Shown: positions 48,364 through 61,335 of the stretch, piece after piece
How the letters are laid out: every line of letters begins with the position of its first letter
Position numbering within the stretch: the first letter of the stretch is position 1
Source of the DNA: Oxytricha trifallax
Taxonomy: Eukaryota; Ciliophora; Spirotrichea; Sporadotrichida; Oxytrichidae
Direction of reading: 5' to 3'
Assembly (NCBI GenBank): GCA_000711775.1
Contig: ARYC01000711.1
Coordinates: 1-64,000, forward strand
DNA: 64,000 nucleotides
Notes under the pieces: generated by a model
What the model was told of the DNA's origin: nothing
The model's input: the letters and a program-made list of their open reading frames with translations, nothing else
Databases searched by the model: none
Program-made: the position numbers and the translations under genes

Positions 48364-50024
48364 TCAAACGATAATTTGATGAAAATAGCTCTCTGTTACA
48401 GTTCTAAAAGGCAAAACCACAACATTTCTTAAGTGTAGTTCTGGTTCTACGAATACACCACCTCCCACTGTTGTTACTCCATCTATAAACATATATAAAT
48501 CTTCTAATGCTTTACTTTTAAGGACTCTCTGTTGTTCTTGACATGATGGGTGATTTGAAATATTGTGATAATAATCTTCTGGCTCATCATCTGATACAAT
48601 TTTCTTAGACATCATTTTGTCACAGTCTGCTTTGTTTAACAACCCTTCTATTCTTGCCCAACTTCCAATTACTGTCGTCCAGCCAATAATTGAATTTATA
48701 ATTACAGCATGCGGCTATGAAAGAAAAATGTAAGAAAAATCAATGCTTACTTGAACGATCACATCCTCTAGGATGATTGAATTTATGATTCTTGCTCCAT
48801 CCCCAATTTTGGCATATGCCCCTATTGTTACATTTGGACCTATCTTTGCATCTTAATGAATCTCAGCTGTGGGATGGATACACACTATCCCTTCTATCTA
48901 CTCATCTTTCATAGTAGGAGGATGAGTTAAAATGTTCTAATCAACCTCTTTGTAGTAATTCAGGTAAGTTTCTTGAGTATAAAGTAATTGTTTAGTTGTC
49001 TTCACTTATTACCAAAAATGCTTAGATTAATCTAATATAAATATAGTGCCAATTCCTAAGTTGCATACTAGATTTATCATGTCTTTGAACTTGATAAACT
49101 CGGTGCAGTAATTTATCACTGATTGACTAGCAAACTCATTGAAACTACATAATTCTTAAAATCAATCCTTGCTACTTACTGTTTTGATAATTTCTCACTA
49201 GATTCAGCATCTTGTGAAAGCTCTAAGATTCTTTTGTACTTATTTCCAATCTTTTCAAATTACTCATGATGAAAAATCTTGCTAGATACTAAGTATACTC
49301 CACAATTAATCATATCACTAATGTATAGGTCAGATTTCTCGGCAAAATGCATTAACTCTATATTAAAAATCAAGAATGAGTTTTGTAAATCTTTGATAAA
49401 TCTTACTTTAAGTTGAAGACTCATAAACTATTTGCCCATATTTCTTAGCTTAATCTTTTTCAACTTATTTTGTCATTATAGTGAACATGCTGTCTATATT
49501 TCTGTGTTGTTTAAGCATATCATATAAAGGAAACGAACAACAAATATCGCAATGCATCACAAATACTGCTTTTCTATAGATATTTTATTAATAGTTTCAA
49601 GATTTTTTTAAGGTTTTAGAATTTTAACAATTATCAACTCTTTATAAGGGAAAGAGTCTAATAAATAACTTACGGAGAATCCTAAAGAATGACATCTTTA
49701 TAGAAAAAAAGACCTCCTGGAGAATTGAATTCTATCTCCTCTTTTATGTAGTGTATTTTAAAGGTAAACAAAGTCTTAACATAGTCCAAAAATGGAATAA
49801 ACTTTTTTTCATCATAGGATCCCATTAAAAATACATTTTTGACATCTGCGAGATTAGATAGGGCTTTAACATGATGAAAAATCATAGGGTATCCTCCAAC
49901 TATTTTGGGTTTTAATTTATTTTAGAGATTTACTTGGAAATAGAGGTGGAGGGATAGAAATGGATAATGGACGAAACCTTGTACTTTGAGGTTCCCATCC
50001 AATTATAATCACTGCGTTTACCAT
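48364..50024 (-). CDS. GMPPA-like mannose-1-phosphate guanylyltransferase (alpha subunit type)
   Basis: ATG at 50022-50024 (MVNAVIIIGWEPQSTRFRPL). The nucleotidyltransferase start I-I-G...G-T-R-F-R-P-L-S...P-P-L-F-P is followed by a 33-bp intron and IGGYPMIFHHVKALSNL. Further exons carry GGLFFYKDVILQDSP, KAVFVMHCDICCSFPLYDML, SDLYISDMINCGVYL and a left-handed beta-helix part (AEIH-DAKIGPNVTIG-like hexapeptides). It ends VVVLPFRTVTESYFHQIIV at TGA 48364-48366, matching the ...F.NQIIL C-terminus of GMPPA. GMPPA is the regulatory homologue of the GDP-mannose-making enzyme. The loop has W in place of the usual second G of the GG signature, consistent with a non-catalytic alpha subunit. Confidence 0.8.
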
Positions 50025-50146
50025 TAATACTTAATTTTTAAAGTAATATTATTAAAATTATAAAGGACAAAAATAATTCAATCATACGGGACTCATGATT
50101 TTAGATATTCTCGACTTATTTTGATTTAGTTTTAGTTTATTAATTG

Positions 50147-52621
50147 TCAATCACTGCTTATGATCTTGAGTATTTTCTGTCTTAGGCCATCTGGAAGTTC
50201 AAATTTCGTGGCTACTAATTGATTATAACCATTGCCACCACCATAGTGCTGACTTGCTGCAAATCCATTTATGAGTCCAATTTGAGGCATTGGTGTAGGA
50301 GTAAACTTATTGTAACTTCTTTGATATTCTAGCACGTGATGTCTTGTTGCTGATTAAGATTCTTTGTGATTTTCTTGATCGTTGTTTCCCCCTTCATTGT
50401 AAAAATGATGTCTGTTTTTGCTTAAGGATTGTTCGAAATTTTCAAACTGCTCATCTGTGATAACTTTGCCAAAACCGTCACAGCACTTAATCTGCTCTTT
50501 CTTTACTGGATTAAGTTCCTCATGTGTCTATTGGCTACTCGATATAATGTTTCCGTAAAAGTTCTCAAGCTAGAAATATGGTTGAAGTAAGTTCTTGTTC
50601 ATTTAGTAATAAAACTTTCTTTTTACTTCTTAAGCAAATTTTTAGTGTACTACTGGATCCTTGGTATCAAGCTTTGCAAGTATCAAGAGTTCAAAGCACC
50701 TCAAAATGTTTTATTTCTTTAACTTCAAGAGAGATTGAATGTTAGAAATTTCTTGTTGATCAAGAACAAGTTAATCGAAGTTGAATTTGTTAATGTTTGA
50801 TGACTTCAATGAATTTTTGCCTTTAAACATATTTCTAAAAGCTTCAAAGAATCCATTTTTCCAAATGAGCTTTATATCGAGAGCATCTTTCATGATTTAG
50901 AAATCGTGAGAGGGGTCTTCAACTGTGATCTCAACACATTTTTTGTCAACGAGATAAAAGTTATACATTTGCTCGAGCAACACACTTCCAACACCGAGTC
51001 TTTAATAAGGCGGCAAAACTAAAAACTATGAGATTCTTAGCTTGAAATAAAATAAAAATATCTTGTAAGTGTATTTAGTAGCAGATAGAGTTTTCTGAAT
51101 CTCTTTTTATCTTATAGTTTTGCATGGATTCTTTTAGAGCTCCTTGCTCTTGCCCATGTTCAAAGGTCTTTTTTACTCATAGACAGTAGAATAAGCTACA
51201 AGCTATAAATTAGATTAAAAGAAAAAGTTATTATTACATTAGGGCCTTGGTAGACTAGAAAGTACGACCAGTCTTTATCAACTGAAATGAAAGAAGCTCC
51301 ATCTATGTAAAATATTAGCATAGCTTGCAATCTTCTGTTGATTTCAGAAAATTTATTATGATCCGCTTCTATTTTGTAGATCTAAAGACAAATATCAATC
51401 AAAAAAATAAATTATTTACATCAAATTAAACATTTTCAAGCTGTTATTTCATTTTTGAACTTGATCTTTTCTCTTTTTTGTCCATTATTATGAAATTATT
51501 TTTCCAATTACAATGATTTTTAAAAAATATCACACATAATAAGAAGTAGTTAAAATGTCTAGACTATGAAACTATATATAAATGTACTTTTTATTTTTCG
51601 ATATATAATATAAACCTATCTTGACAATTTTTTTGCAGAACTATTTTATCTCTTTATTCAAGCAAGTAAAGAAATTACTTTTGTGGTTTCTATCTTTAAA
51701 TCCAAAATGATTCCAAAAAATCAAGATGTTTTATTTATAGATATAAATTCTCTGATATTTTGTCAGTTTTGTTCAATTAATTTTAAATCTAAAATACTGC
51801 ATTAAAATTATTATAATTTCGCAATAGATTTAGTAAATCATTATCTTATATTGGCATTTGTCTTATGAAAGAGCCAACCTTTTTGCCTAATGGTTTAAAC
51901 TTTGTCTCTTCATCCTTTACTGCGTCCAAGAATTATTTTCTTGTTTTTATTAATCCTAAATTATTCTTAGTTACAGAAAGATAATTTACCATCCTCACCG
52001 AAATGTTTTGACAATGTAGATTCAATTTCGTCGTGATTTTTAGCTTATTTTTCGAAGTTTACATTCAAAAAAGGTCTCAAAGTTGCAGGAGTAAGAAAAA
52101 TGTCAATTGTAAGATTTTTAAAACCCCTAACTGTCTCATCTTTGTGAAATATCTATAGTATGAGAGTTGAATGAATCAATTTTTAAAAGAAAGTTTTATG
52201 AAATTGAGAATATAAGTGAAATAGGCTTACCTAATGAGAAAATTTAGGGTGAAAAAAGGGCTCTTTGTCACTTAACATGTCAAGTTCATTTTTAACTATA
52301 AGGATAAACTGTAAAAATCTTACCTATTTTGAAGCCAATAACATGATTAGAACATAGAGCCATTCCACTATAGTGTTAGAGTTCAATCAAATCCACGAAA
52401 ATCCTCCTTCTTTTCAAGTTTGTAGGGCCATGTTTCACTGTAAATTCCTGAATCCATCTACGCTTTTTAGTAGCTGACCCTAGTTAACTTTTCTCTGGAG
52501 ATGGCTACTCAATTTTTTTAGAATATTCAGCCTTAGAATTCAATTTTTAAACAGATTTTGCTTCTCTTTTCTTGGTAGGTTAAGCAATTTTAGCCTCCTT
52601 CTTGTAGTATCTTTAAGACAT
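50147..52621 (-). CDS. HAT1-type histone acetyltransferase (type B catalytic subunit)
   Basis: ATG at 52619-52621 (MSQRYYKKEAKIAQPTKK). The N-terminal domain includes EPFFHPKFSH, IFHKDETVRGFKNLTIDI, LRPFLNVNFEKQ and TKFKPLGKKVGSFI. After an IES come IYKIEADHNKFSEINRRLQA, MLIFYIDGASFISVDKDWSY and FLVYQGPN. An intron follows, then LVAYSTVYE and the GNAT acetyl-CoA loop LPPYQRLGVGSVLLEQMYNF, then VEITVEDPSHDF and a divergent C-terminus (FELPDGLRQKILKII), TGA 50147-50149. HAT1 acetylates newly made histone H4. The residue order matches the family along its length; the basic insert KKEKRSSSKMKQQ near the IES is not in animal HAT1. Confidence 0.85.
51496..51870. other. 375-bp IES in HAT1 (pointer TTATGAAA)
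   Basis: TTATGAAA at 51488-51495 and 51863-51870. Excision joins KPLGKKVGSFI to IMDKKEKRSSSK in frame on the minus strand and links the two halves of HAT1. The interior is AT-rich without conserved coding. Confidence 0.85.
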
Positions 52622-52783
52622 AAAATTAATAGTCACTCAGCATACTAGAGTTTAAATCTATTTATTAAATAAACCACTACTACATTTACACACTCTGATA
52701 AATTTAGGATTTTCTCAGTGCAATAATCTAAATAAGATGGATCAGCAAAATAAAATGTAATCTTGAGATAATCTAATTAAATA

Positions 52784-54028
52784 TCAGTTAATAGTTTCAT
52801 ATCTCTTTTTCCCTTGATTTTTGAAAGGCATTGCACTTTAAGGTCTTGTCTTTTTGCTCTTTATTTTGCTTTCCTTTCTCAATTTTTTCTTTTCTTGATC
52901 AATTAATTCCCTAATTTTATTATGACTGACTGTATTATAAACTTCCTGATTCTAGAAATTGTTTTAATCAATGTTATTCTATTGCTAATGAACCTATGTA
53001 TTAAATTGATTGCTCATAGTGCCATCGATCTAGTTCATCTCTTATTAAGTGCTGATTGGATCATATTTTTACATTAGTGAATTTGATTGTTAATTTTTCA
53101 AGTTTGAATTACTTTGATAGATTTCAGACATTAATTATGGAGAAGTCATTTAATTTAAAGCTTCAAAGTTTTAGTTGTTTAATGATGCTGCCCTTTTCAT
53201 CTCTTTTCTCAGTCTGTTCTTATAGCCAGAGCTGGCTGCTGATTGAGGGCGACTCTAAAAATTAATCAATATAAATTAATCTTAGCTTACTTAATCAGAG
53301 AATGGTGATTTTATTTGAAAGACTCTTTAATTAGATTACCCAAGGACACTACCTTTCTTATCCAATTTCAAGAAGAAGTTATTTCTCTCAAATCGATCTA
53401 AAGAAAAAGTTTCAACCATCTATTTATTACTGGAGTTATATTGGATATTTGTTTTAACTTTTTCAAAATGTCTGAATTCTTTGGAGAGCTTCTCTACAGG
53501 ATACGAGGTTTTTATGGTTTAGAGCTTATTCAGAAAACGGTTATTTTCTTGCCAAATCATTTTCAAATTATCTAACCTAACTTTGGTGTTTAATGTTCCA
53601 ACTGTGGGAGGCTTTTTCTGTAGCAATGTCTATGGATGCAACTAATCTATGTAAAAATAGGGTTAACTTCATTAACTTGTATGATTTTAAGAAACAAAAC
53701 GTACTCTGATTGTTTACTATCTTGAAAGCTTTGTTTATGAATATAGTATTTTTCCTTTGAATGTCATAGTCCTTCTCAGCATTTATAAATCTCTATTTTT
53801 ATTTGTTTTTTAAACAAGTCGGTGACAAAGGTCTTTCAATTTTCATAATAGGCCTTATTTCATTTAATCTTTTCTAATGCAGCTCATGTTCCTATAAATT
53901 ATGTAAAATTTCTATGGATTTGTAATCTTTATTTGAGAGATTTATCGGAAATATTCAATAAGTTAGCAATTTACAATTTGGTTGATCTCAGAGTTGATGG
54001 CAGCAAAATTTTACTATGATGCAAGCAT
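52784..54028 (-). CDS. CFAP97/Hemingway-like ciliary protein
   Basis: Probable start at ATG 54026-54028 (MLASQQNFAAINSEINQ), then an intron near 53930-53975. The next exon reads KSIEILHNLQEHELHQKRL, RPIMKIERPLSPTCLKN, FINAEKDYDIQRKNTIF. A later exon has KPPTVGTLNTKVRLDNLKMI and WQENNRFLNKLQTIKTSYPV. The pattern of a basic stretch followed by E-N-x-x-L-x-x-K-x-x-x-I resembles the Hemingway domain of CFAP97 proteins. A Q/N/S-rich tail with KKKLRKESKIKSKKTRPQS ends at TGA 52784-52786. Exon phases are not all exact. Axonemal localisation is inferred from the family only. Confidence 0.55.
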
Positions 54029-54160
54029 ATTTATTTTCATTAATTTAGAATATAATAAATTTTTCATTTTCAAAGCAATTAAATTTTTATCGTAGCTTAT
54101 AAATCAATATAAGTGTTATAAATAATTAAAAAAGTAATTATAAATAGAGATAATAAAAAA

Positions 54161-56418
54161 ATGCAAAAATTTAAGCAAGATTATTCAAATAGGAATTTAC
54201 AATAAAATTCTCGACATTAAAGTGATTTAATGAGTCATTATGAAAGAATTATAAATTAAAAATCTTAGTTAGAAGCCCTTAATAAACCTGAGTAGCAAAG
54301 TCTCAACAGATATCCAGCAAAGAAATATATGATTAAAGATTGTAAGAAAAAAAAATTATTTCAACAAAATTATACACAATTATTCAGTCTATAATTAAAA
54401 TGAATTAAATAAAATTTAAGCTTAAAGTTTAGAGCAGTATACAGAAATAGAGAGAGCAAATATTATTCTTTATGAAAAAATGAGGAGAATAATGAATAGA
54501 AATTCAAATATCAACAACTAAAGCATGATTTAATAGTGTAATGGGAGGGTTCAACAAATAAGCAATTTAAAAAATAATAATGTCACAGTGGTTAATCATT
54601 TCAATGATAAAGGAGTAATCATATATCTATTTAAATATTTCTTAAAACTAAACTGCTTAATTTTATCGTTTGATGTATAATAATAACGGAAAACTATTTT
54701 CATTTGTTTAAATGACAAGCAAGAATCAAAATAGATATAGAAGGAATTAGTTTGATCGTTAATCATCTGATAAATCTTTACTTTCCAAAAAGTCACTTTC
54801 TTCTTAAAGAAGAACACCTTTAAATCATTAAAAATATAATTTTACATTTTCTTCCTTTAGCAGATTCATACTACTATAAAAAACAGAGAGATGAAATTCA
54901 CTAACAAAACATGAGAATTTTGCAAAAATTAAGAACTTAGAAATCTCAGTTTAATATTGAAAAATGGAAGTAACAAAGGTTAAAAGAAGAAAATTTAATT
55001 AAAATTCGGAGCTAATTTCAAAATTAATCTCATTAAAGTTAAAAAAGCAATGGAAGCATAAATAATCATAAATAAATCCAAATTCATAGAGACAGGAAGG
55101 TATATTTAAATACTGATAGATAAGGAAATAATAAAGTAAACTAAAGTGTTTTGAATATTAAAACTAAAAGATTGCCTGAAATTAATGTGGTAATTAATTT
55201 AATTTCTAATTTATGCTAATGATTTATAGTATAGAGACTACTAAAGGGAGAGAAATGGGTATAGCTAGATTAATTCACATCCTTAAACTATTTCTATACT
55301 AAAAATAATATGTTTTAAATACGATTCTTTAAATTTAAAATTTTAATCAAGTTAATAGCACTCATAAACCTTTAATGTCCTCTAAAACGAAAGATTTGCC
55401 TAAAATTCTGCAAAGTATGCTACAATAAATATAAACATCTCCTTAAAAAATGAAATTATCATCAATCAAAATTGATAATATGATCAGAGCTAGTGGATTT
55501 GATCTTGACCAGCAGAGATAAATATTATTTATTATGGCAGATTCTTTTTAAGGATAGAAGTATATTTTTGAATTCTCAAAAACTATGGGGTGTATTATGT
55601 TTTTTATTAAATAAAACTTTGTTGGAATAAGACTAATAAATAAAATAACAATAAAATCATCCCATTAAACTGAAAAGTAAGCATCACTTTTTTATTTAAT
55701 TAATTTCTTGTTTTTTAGAAAGTATTACTTTGTAGTAAAATAATATCATCGAGATAGCAAGAAATTCAATTTATATATTAAAGATTTGCATTATCACTAA
55801 GGTCATAAGCTTTTGAGAATATTTGATGATAATTGTTAAGAAATGATTTTGGATGTAATTTAGATAATTGAGGATGGTACTATTGATTTTAGTAATATAG
55901 ATAGATTCTTAAAGTTTGATTTCTCTCCAAGTTAACCAAAAATGAGATAAAATTCATAAAAGAACTTAAATGTGAATCAAAATCGATATAACTTCTAGTA
56001 AAAGTCCAATTTACAAAGTTTATCCCAAGAACAAATACAAAAATAGCCTCATAGAAATATAAAAAACTACTTAAATTAAAAAATGTAAATTGATACTTCA
56101 AGTCCTCGATTAACCAACTCAAGATTCAAAAACTTTTATTAAAGCGCAAGTTAAAACAGTATTGATAAGTAAAACTTAAGTTTAAACTCCAAAGCCATTT
56201 AGAATCAAAATATAATGACGCAAAGAAATAATTTAATCTATAGAAGTAATCTCAATAAATCGCAACAGATATAAAAACATAGGGAACCTTTATTTAAAAC
56301 ACCTATTGCCACGAATAGGGTTAAATTTCTTGATGAGTAGTATTTAGATTCATCTATGGGAGGCACTCCTGAAATTAACTAAAATCTAAATTAAAAGTTG
56401 TAGAGAATAAAATTATGA
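54161..56418 (+). CDS. CFAP97/Hemingway-like protein (possibly two fused exon groups)
   Basis: ATG 54161 (MQKFKQDYSNRNLQQNSRH). An intron at about 54339-54419 follows, then EIERANIILYEKMRRIMNRN. Around 54865 YYYKKQRDEIHQQNMRILQK and SQFNIEKWKQQRLKEENL carry the Hemingway-type E-x-x-x-N-x-x-L-x-x-K pattern. From 55390 a second part reads KDLPKILQSMLQQIQ, NMIRASGFDLDQQRQIL and, after a 42-bp intron near 55677-55718, YYFVVKQYHRDSKKFNLYIK and KLLRIFDDNCQEMILDVI. It ends GGTPEINQNLNQKLQRIKL at TGA 56416-56418. The middle (54600-54830) is less clearly coding and may be eliminated. It lies head to head with the CFAP97-like gene at 52784-54028. Confidence 0.5.
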
Positions 56419-56586
56419 TTAATTTATTTGTTTCACCACAAAGTTAAATATAATTCATGTATAAGTTAAAATTAGATATATTAATCATTATAGATGAAAC
56501 AATTTATTTTGCACAAATAAATAGCTAATATATATCATTGGAAACCATATTTTTAATTGTTATTATTCTTTTTTTACAATCTAGTT

Positions 56587-59500
56587 TCAATTTTCATCGA
56601 AACATGGTTTAAATGTTTGATATCTTGATTTTTGCCTTCTTTAACGATTTATAGCACTTTAAGAGCGGTTCTGTATTTCACCCCCATAAAATTAATTGAA
56701 ACTTTTGTTTCGTTTACAACAGCGGAAATATGGGCTTAAATCTTCCATATTTAATGAAAACGGACTCTATAAATAGATTTGAGGTCGATCTTGAGTAAAT
56801 ATAATTTGATACATAATTCCAAGAATCAAATCTGTCAAGTAAACTAAAATGAAGAAAAATTTTACTTTACAGTAATATATTTAAGGTTTGCAATGCAAAT
56901 ATCAGACTGAAAAAGTAAATCCAAAAAAGTACTGGCTAATTCAAGTTTTAATAAAAATCTAGCAAGGTGTCTTCTTCAGTTTGTGAAACATACATGAAGA
57001 AAAATATAAATGCATAAAAACTAAAAATGCTCAATGCTACAATAAGAACCCCATATACTTCTATTACAAAGTCATAAAAATGTTTTAAATTTATTAATAA
57101 TAAAGTATGACAAAAGCACCTTAAAGTTAGAGATCATGATTACTTAAGCAGATACAATCAAACCCCAACACCAATATCTATATAGTTCAGTGGTTTCTTT
57201 AGGATCACTCATTTAAAAAAGGAAGTAAGAAAACAAGGTTACTATAGTGGATTGATACACTCCATATAATATCCATTTCCAAAAGGTCAATGGTAGTTTC
57301 CATAAGAACCTATCTATTTATGATTGATATAAATCTGGATTTGTCAAGAAATCATCCTTAGGTCTTTCAAAACCAAAAAGTGAAAACCATAGGATTGGAA
57401 GAGCTGTAAAAACTATATTGTAAAGCGCATAGAGATAAGTGCCATAGAATACATCTTATTGATACAAATCAATAAAGCCAAAGAGGAATATTGGGAAGAC
57501 CATAATTACATTCTTATAGAAAGTAAAGCAAACCAGAAATGTGTTTCGCCTAAAAGATTCTCTTCCATGAATGTACATTAATGGAAGTAAGTGTTCAAAT
57601 TTAGAAATCACTATATCAGCACTTCTTTGGGCTTGTTACCATTCATTACTTTTAATACCAATACCTATATGTGCAGTTGAAATCATACTTGCATCGTTAG
57701 CTCCATCTCCGATAGCAAGTGAAAGTTTAAAAGGAAATTTCTTCTTATATGCCCTGATTATTGCTTCTTTTTACATGGGTGAAAATCTGCATCCAAGAGC
57801 CACATCAACTTGTTCAGCTAACATCATAAACTTTTCAAAAATATCTGGAATTGATTAAAGAGCACTAAAGCAATCTCCAACAATTATTAGGCATTTTTCC
57901 CCATTATTGATAGCACATTCAGAAAGTGCTTCATCTATTACTTCTTCCATATTATCAAGCCTTGATAACTAGAACATAGTCATATCTTAATCTAGCAAAC
58001 AAGAAGAATATCCAATACAGATCGCAGTTTCAAGTTTATCTCCAGTAATCATCCAAATTTTAACTCCACTCTCTTTAATAAAGTCTATAGTCGTGTCAAC
58101 TCCCTCTTAAAGTCTATCTTCCAGAGCAACACATCCGATTAGAGTAAGCTCTCTTTCCAATTTATCATAAATTTCTTAATCGAGAGCCGCTTAACTCTAT
58201 CGACGATCAATTTAGGTTGCAATTTAAAATTACTTAAACTCTGATTATTCAAGAACTCTCATAGTTACCAATAAAGTTCTTAGTCCTTCAGTGGCAAATT
58301 ACTAAGAGGATTAAACCATTAGATCGTATTCTTCTGACTTCTTTTGTTTCAAATTGATTTTAGGTATTAATGCATCATCTGATCCTTTTGAAAACAGTAC
58401 AATTTCCTCTGTTTCATCTTGAACAATAACACTCATCATTCTTCTCGAACTTGTATATTCTAGAACATGAAGAATCTTATATTTCACAACTCTCTTGTTA
58501 ATGATTAAAATTCAAAATAAACGTAGTTTATGAATTTTTAGATCGATATTGTGATTTCTTCGTTTTGAATCTTTATTTTCATATCTAGTAGCCGCAGTCC
58601 ATTTAGTATAGCAATTTCTTCCTAAGATTATCCATAAAATTCTTATGTGTTTTCATCTACACTAAGCTAGTGACAAACACTTAAAGCAATGAAAAATCGC
58701 TTGATATTTTCATAGTTTTATCCTTTTTCCTTCCAATGATTTTGAAAGTTGCATTACCCTCGCATTTTATCTTTTACTTCATCTATAGATATTTTACTTA
58801 GAATATTTGATAAATATTTTACCAAAGATAGGAGCGTATTAAAACTCTCCGCATGCAATTTTCCTTAGCTTCATGACATTTTAAAAAAATAAACTACAAT
58901 TGAGATAATTTGCAGTCATAGTTCCAGTTTTATCTGAAAATACAATCTAAACTTATCCAAGTTCTTCCAAAAGTTGAGAAGACTGAACTGAGGGGAAAGC
59001 CATTTAATCTTCATCATACATCATCATATCATTTTGAATGAAGTAACTTTGGAAAAATCTCACAAATTCCAATGAAAAGAGTAGGGATATGGGTATCAAA
59101 TTGCTAAAATATAAGTTATAATCTAAAAGAGGAAATTACTTGTATTGGATAAGCCAAAGTAAAGATTCGTAAAAAACTAAGGTCACAGGATTCATGCAAT
59201 TTAAATTGTCCTCTTAAGTTTTGTCAAGTTAATTTGAATTACTATCACATCCTTTACCTTAATTATGATGGACATAAATAAAAATCAAAGCTTTATTTTA
59301 TGTTTTTAAACATAGTATATTGCAGATAAAACAGATAGAAAAATTTGGAAAGCCAAAATGATCACTACCTATATGTTTAAGTCTCTGTTAATGAATGATC
59401 GTTTATTTAATAATTTTATAGTGTTTTTCATTATTTTAGTGTTATGCCCAGCTGCAACTACCAACCCAATAATCCATTCAGTATTCTTTAATTTGCATCC

Positions 59501-61162
59501 CCTTAAAAGCAATTGCTTTTCATAAACTGTAACCTTCTTATAATAAAATAAACATGATTATTTGTTGGCTCATTTAGATATATACTTGCATTAAAATTGT
59601 GATGATTTTCATCTATGGAATCGCAAATGACGTCTCCTTACAAAAAACTAATTGTATCGATAGATTATTATTGATACTCAATAAGTGTCTAAAGTAATTT
59701 ATCGCTGTTCTTTTTCAGGAGATCATTTTCACCTTAAAGATTTTAAGATTCCAAATAACATAGACCTTAAGGACATGAACTTTTTATAAGAATGATATCT
59801 GCAGGTATCAGTTCATTTTGTTCAATTTTTACTATGTTTCCCACTCGGATATTCTCCCATTTTTTATTGATAAAATGGCCTGACTAATAAGTTTAACTTT
59901 GCCCAAAATTCATAGAAGTTTGAAGTTGAGACATTGCTTATCCACCTGCCCCACTCAAATGACTTATACTTGTCTACCTGATATTAAAATCTGTTTCATT
60001 ATGACTGTCTTTGAAGTTGCTCTATGTGATTTATTCAGTTTAATTTAAAGCAAATTTATAGTCTTAAGACTGCGAAAATTTACCATTTCTCTCTTCATGA
60101 ATCTATGATTTCTTGCTTGACTTATTTTTCTTTAAATTCTAAAACTCATATACTTAAATCAATCTCTTATTTTCCCTCTAGTCTGATCTTTTTCTCTTAA
60201 AATCGTCCATATATTCCACAATCGTAATCAAAATTAGCATAACAACCAAAGATATTAATTCAAATGGAGTCTGATTTAAGTTTGATAGTTTTGTTAATTG
60301 GAGGACGGAAATAAGCAAGAAAAATAGGTAAGTGGCATTTTTAAGTTTTAGGAACAGAATTTTCGGTATGAAATTGAACTTATTGTATTTTGATGTATGA
60401 ATCTTATTAAACTAGTGTAAAAAATAAATAATTTCATTATTATGAAATAAAATTAGGATTAATAGGGTAATCATTTGTTGTTGTAAGAAATTAACCATTG
60501 GGACCTTTTGGAAAAATCTTGAACATCAAAAACTAATTAAAATAATAGTTAAATCACAGTTTCACCATTTAATGAGTAGTTTTTGACAATTTTCTAAAAA
60601 AATTAATTATCAAATAAAATATTTACCTGACCGTGAGAGTCTTCATAGTCTTCCGAAATTAGTGTATATTAATCATGTGACAAATTTATAAATCCAATTC
60701 CTCCTCCTGTAGGTCCTCCACTTCCTCCCCCTGAACTATTACTATTTCCTTGATTATTAGAATTACTAATCGTGTACTAAGAGGTGGGAGAAATGTTTTG
60801 AATTCTTATATTTTAATTTTATGTTTCTGTTTGCAACCGCTTATTTAAAACATCATCTTAAACTTAGTTCTTTGGGCTACTTCTAAAAGTTGAGAAATTT
60901 TATCCATATTTAGCTCCTGCATCTGTTTTAGCTGATTTCGCATTCTCATTTTGAAAATCTTTCCCTATAGTAATTTTGGAATATAACATTTCAATAATTT
61001 ACTTTGAAACTCATAAAGATTCTATGCTGGGTTATTTCAAGGGGAGATATTATCAAAATCTTTAGTATCTTCAAAAAGTTCTTGTTAATTTTACATTTTA
61101 TTTAAGAGCTGTTCTTTAAATCTATAGTCGTCATTTTACAAAAACTTATCACTTTAATTCAT
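56587..61162 (-). CDS. P4-type ATPase (phospholipid flippase)
   Basis: ATG at 61160-61162 ([18 protein letters not shown]). An N-terminal Gly/Ser/Asn-rich part ([19 protein letters not shown]) precedes the transporter. The actuator loop reads CYLESQNLQGEND near 59725-59770, the phosphorylation motif [14 protein letters not shown] near 58910-58945, and the hinge [20 protein letters not shown] near 57660-57720, followed by [18 protein letters not shown]-terminal membrane helices run from about 57600 to 56850 ([16 protein letters not shown]) and a basic tail ends [11 protein letters not shown] 56587-56589. P4-ATPases flip aminophospholipids. The usual DGET actuator motif is QGEN here (E kept). 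Several short introns or IESs break the frame and were not all placed. Confidence 0.85.
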
Positions 61163-61335
61163 TTTTACTTTATTAATTTAAAACTTATAATTTAATAGTT
61201 ATTTATTTATTAATGATCCGAATCATCAATGTTTATATTTAACATGCATAGTCTAAGTGTACTAATACTAATTCAATTGAGCTTTAATTAAATGAAATTA
61301 AAATCTTAATAAATAATAAATGAAATATTTCTAAG
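61163..61335. other. Short AT-rich spacer
   Basis: Between the P4-ATPase start and the 3' end of the next minus-strand gene. Nothing recognised. Confidence 0.4.

Noticed and set aside
51483..51485. Separate gene start (MDKKEKRSSS) for the HAT1 catalytic half
   Set aside because: Excision of the IES at 51496-51870 fuses this codon in frame to the HAT1 N-terminal half, so it is an internal Met.
57571..57858. Plus-strand 95-codon ORF
   Set aside because: It overlaps the P4-ATPase hinge region, which is coding on the minus strand with the GDGAND motif.
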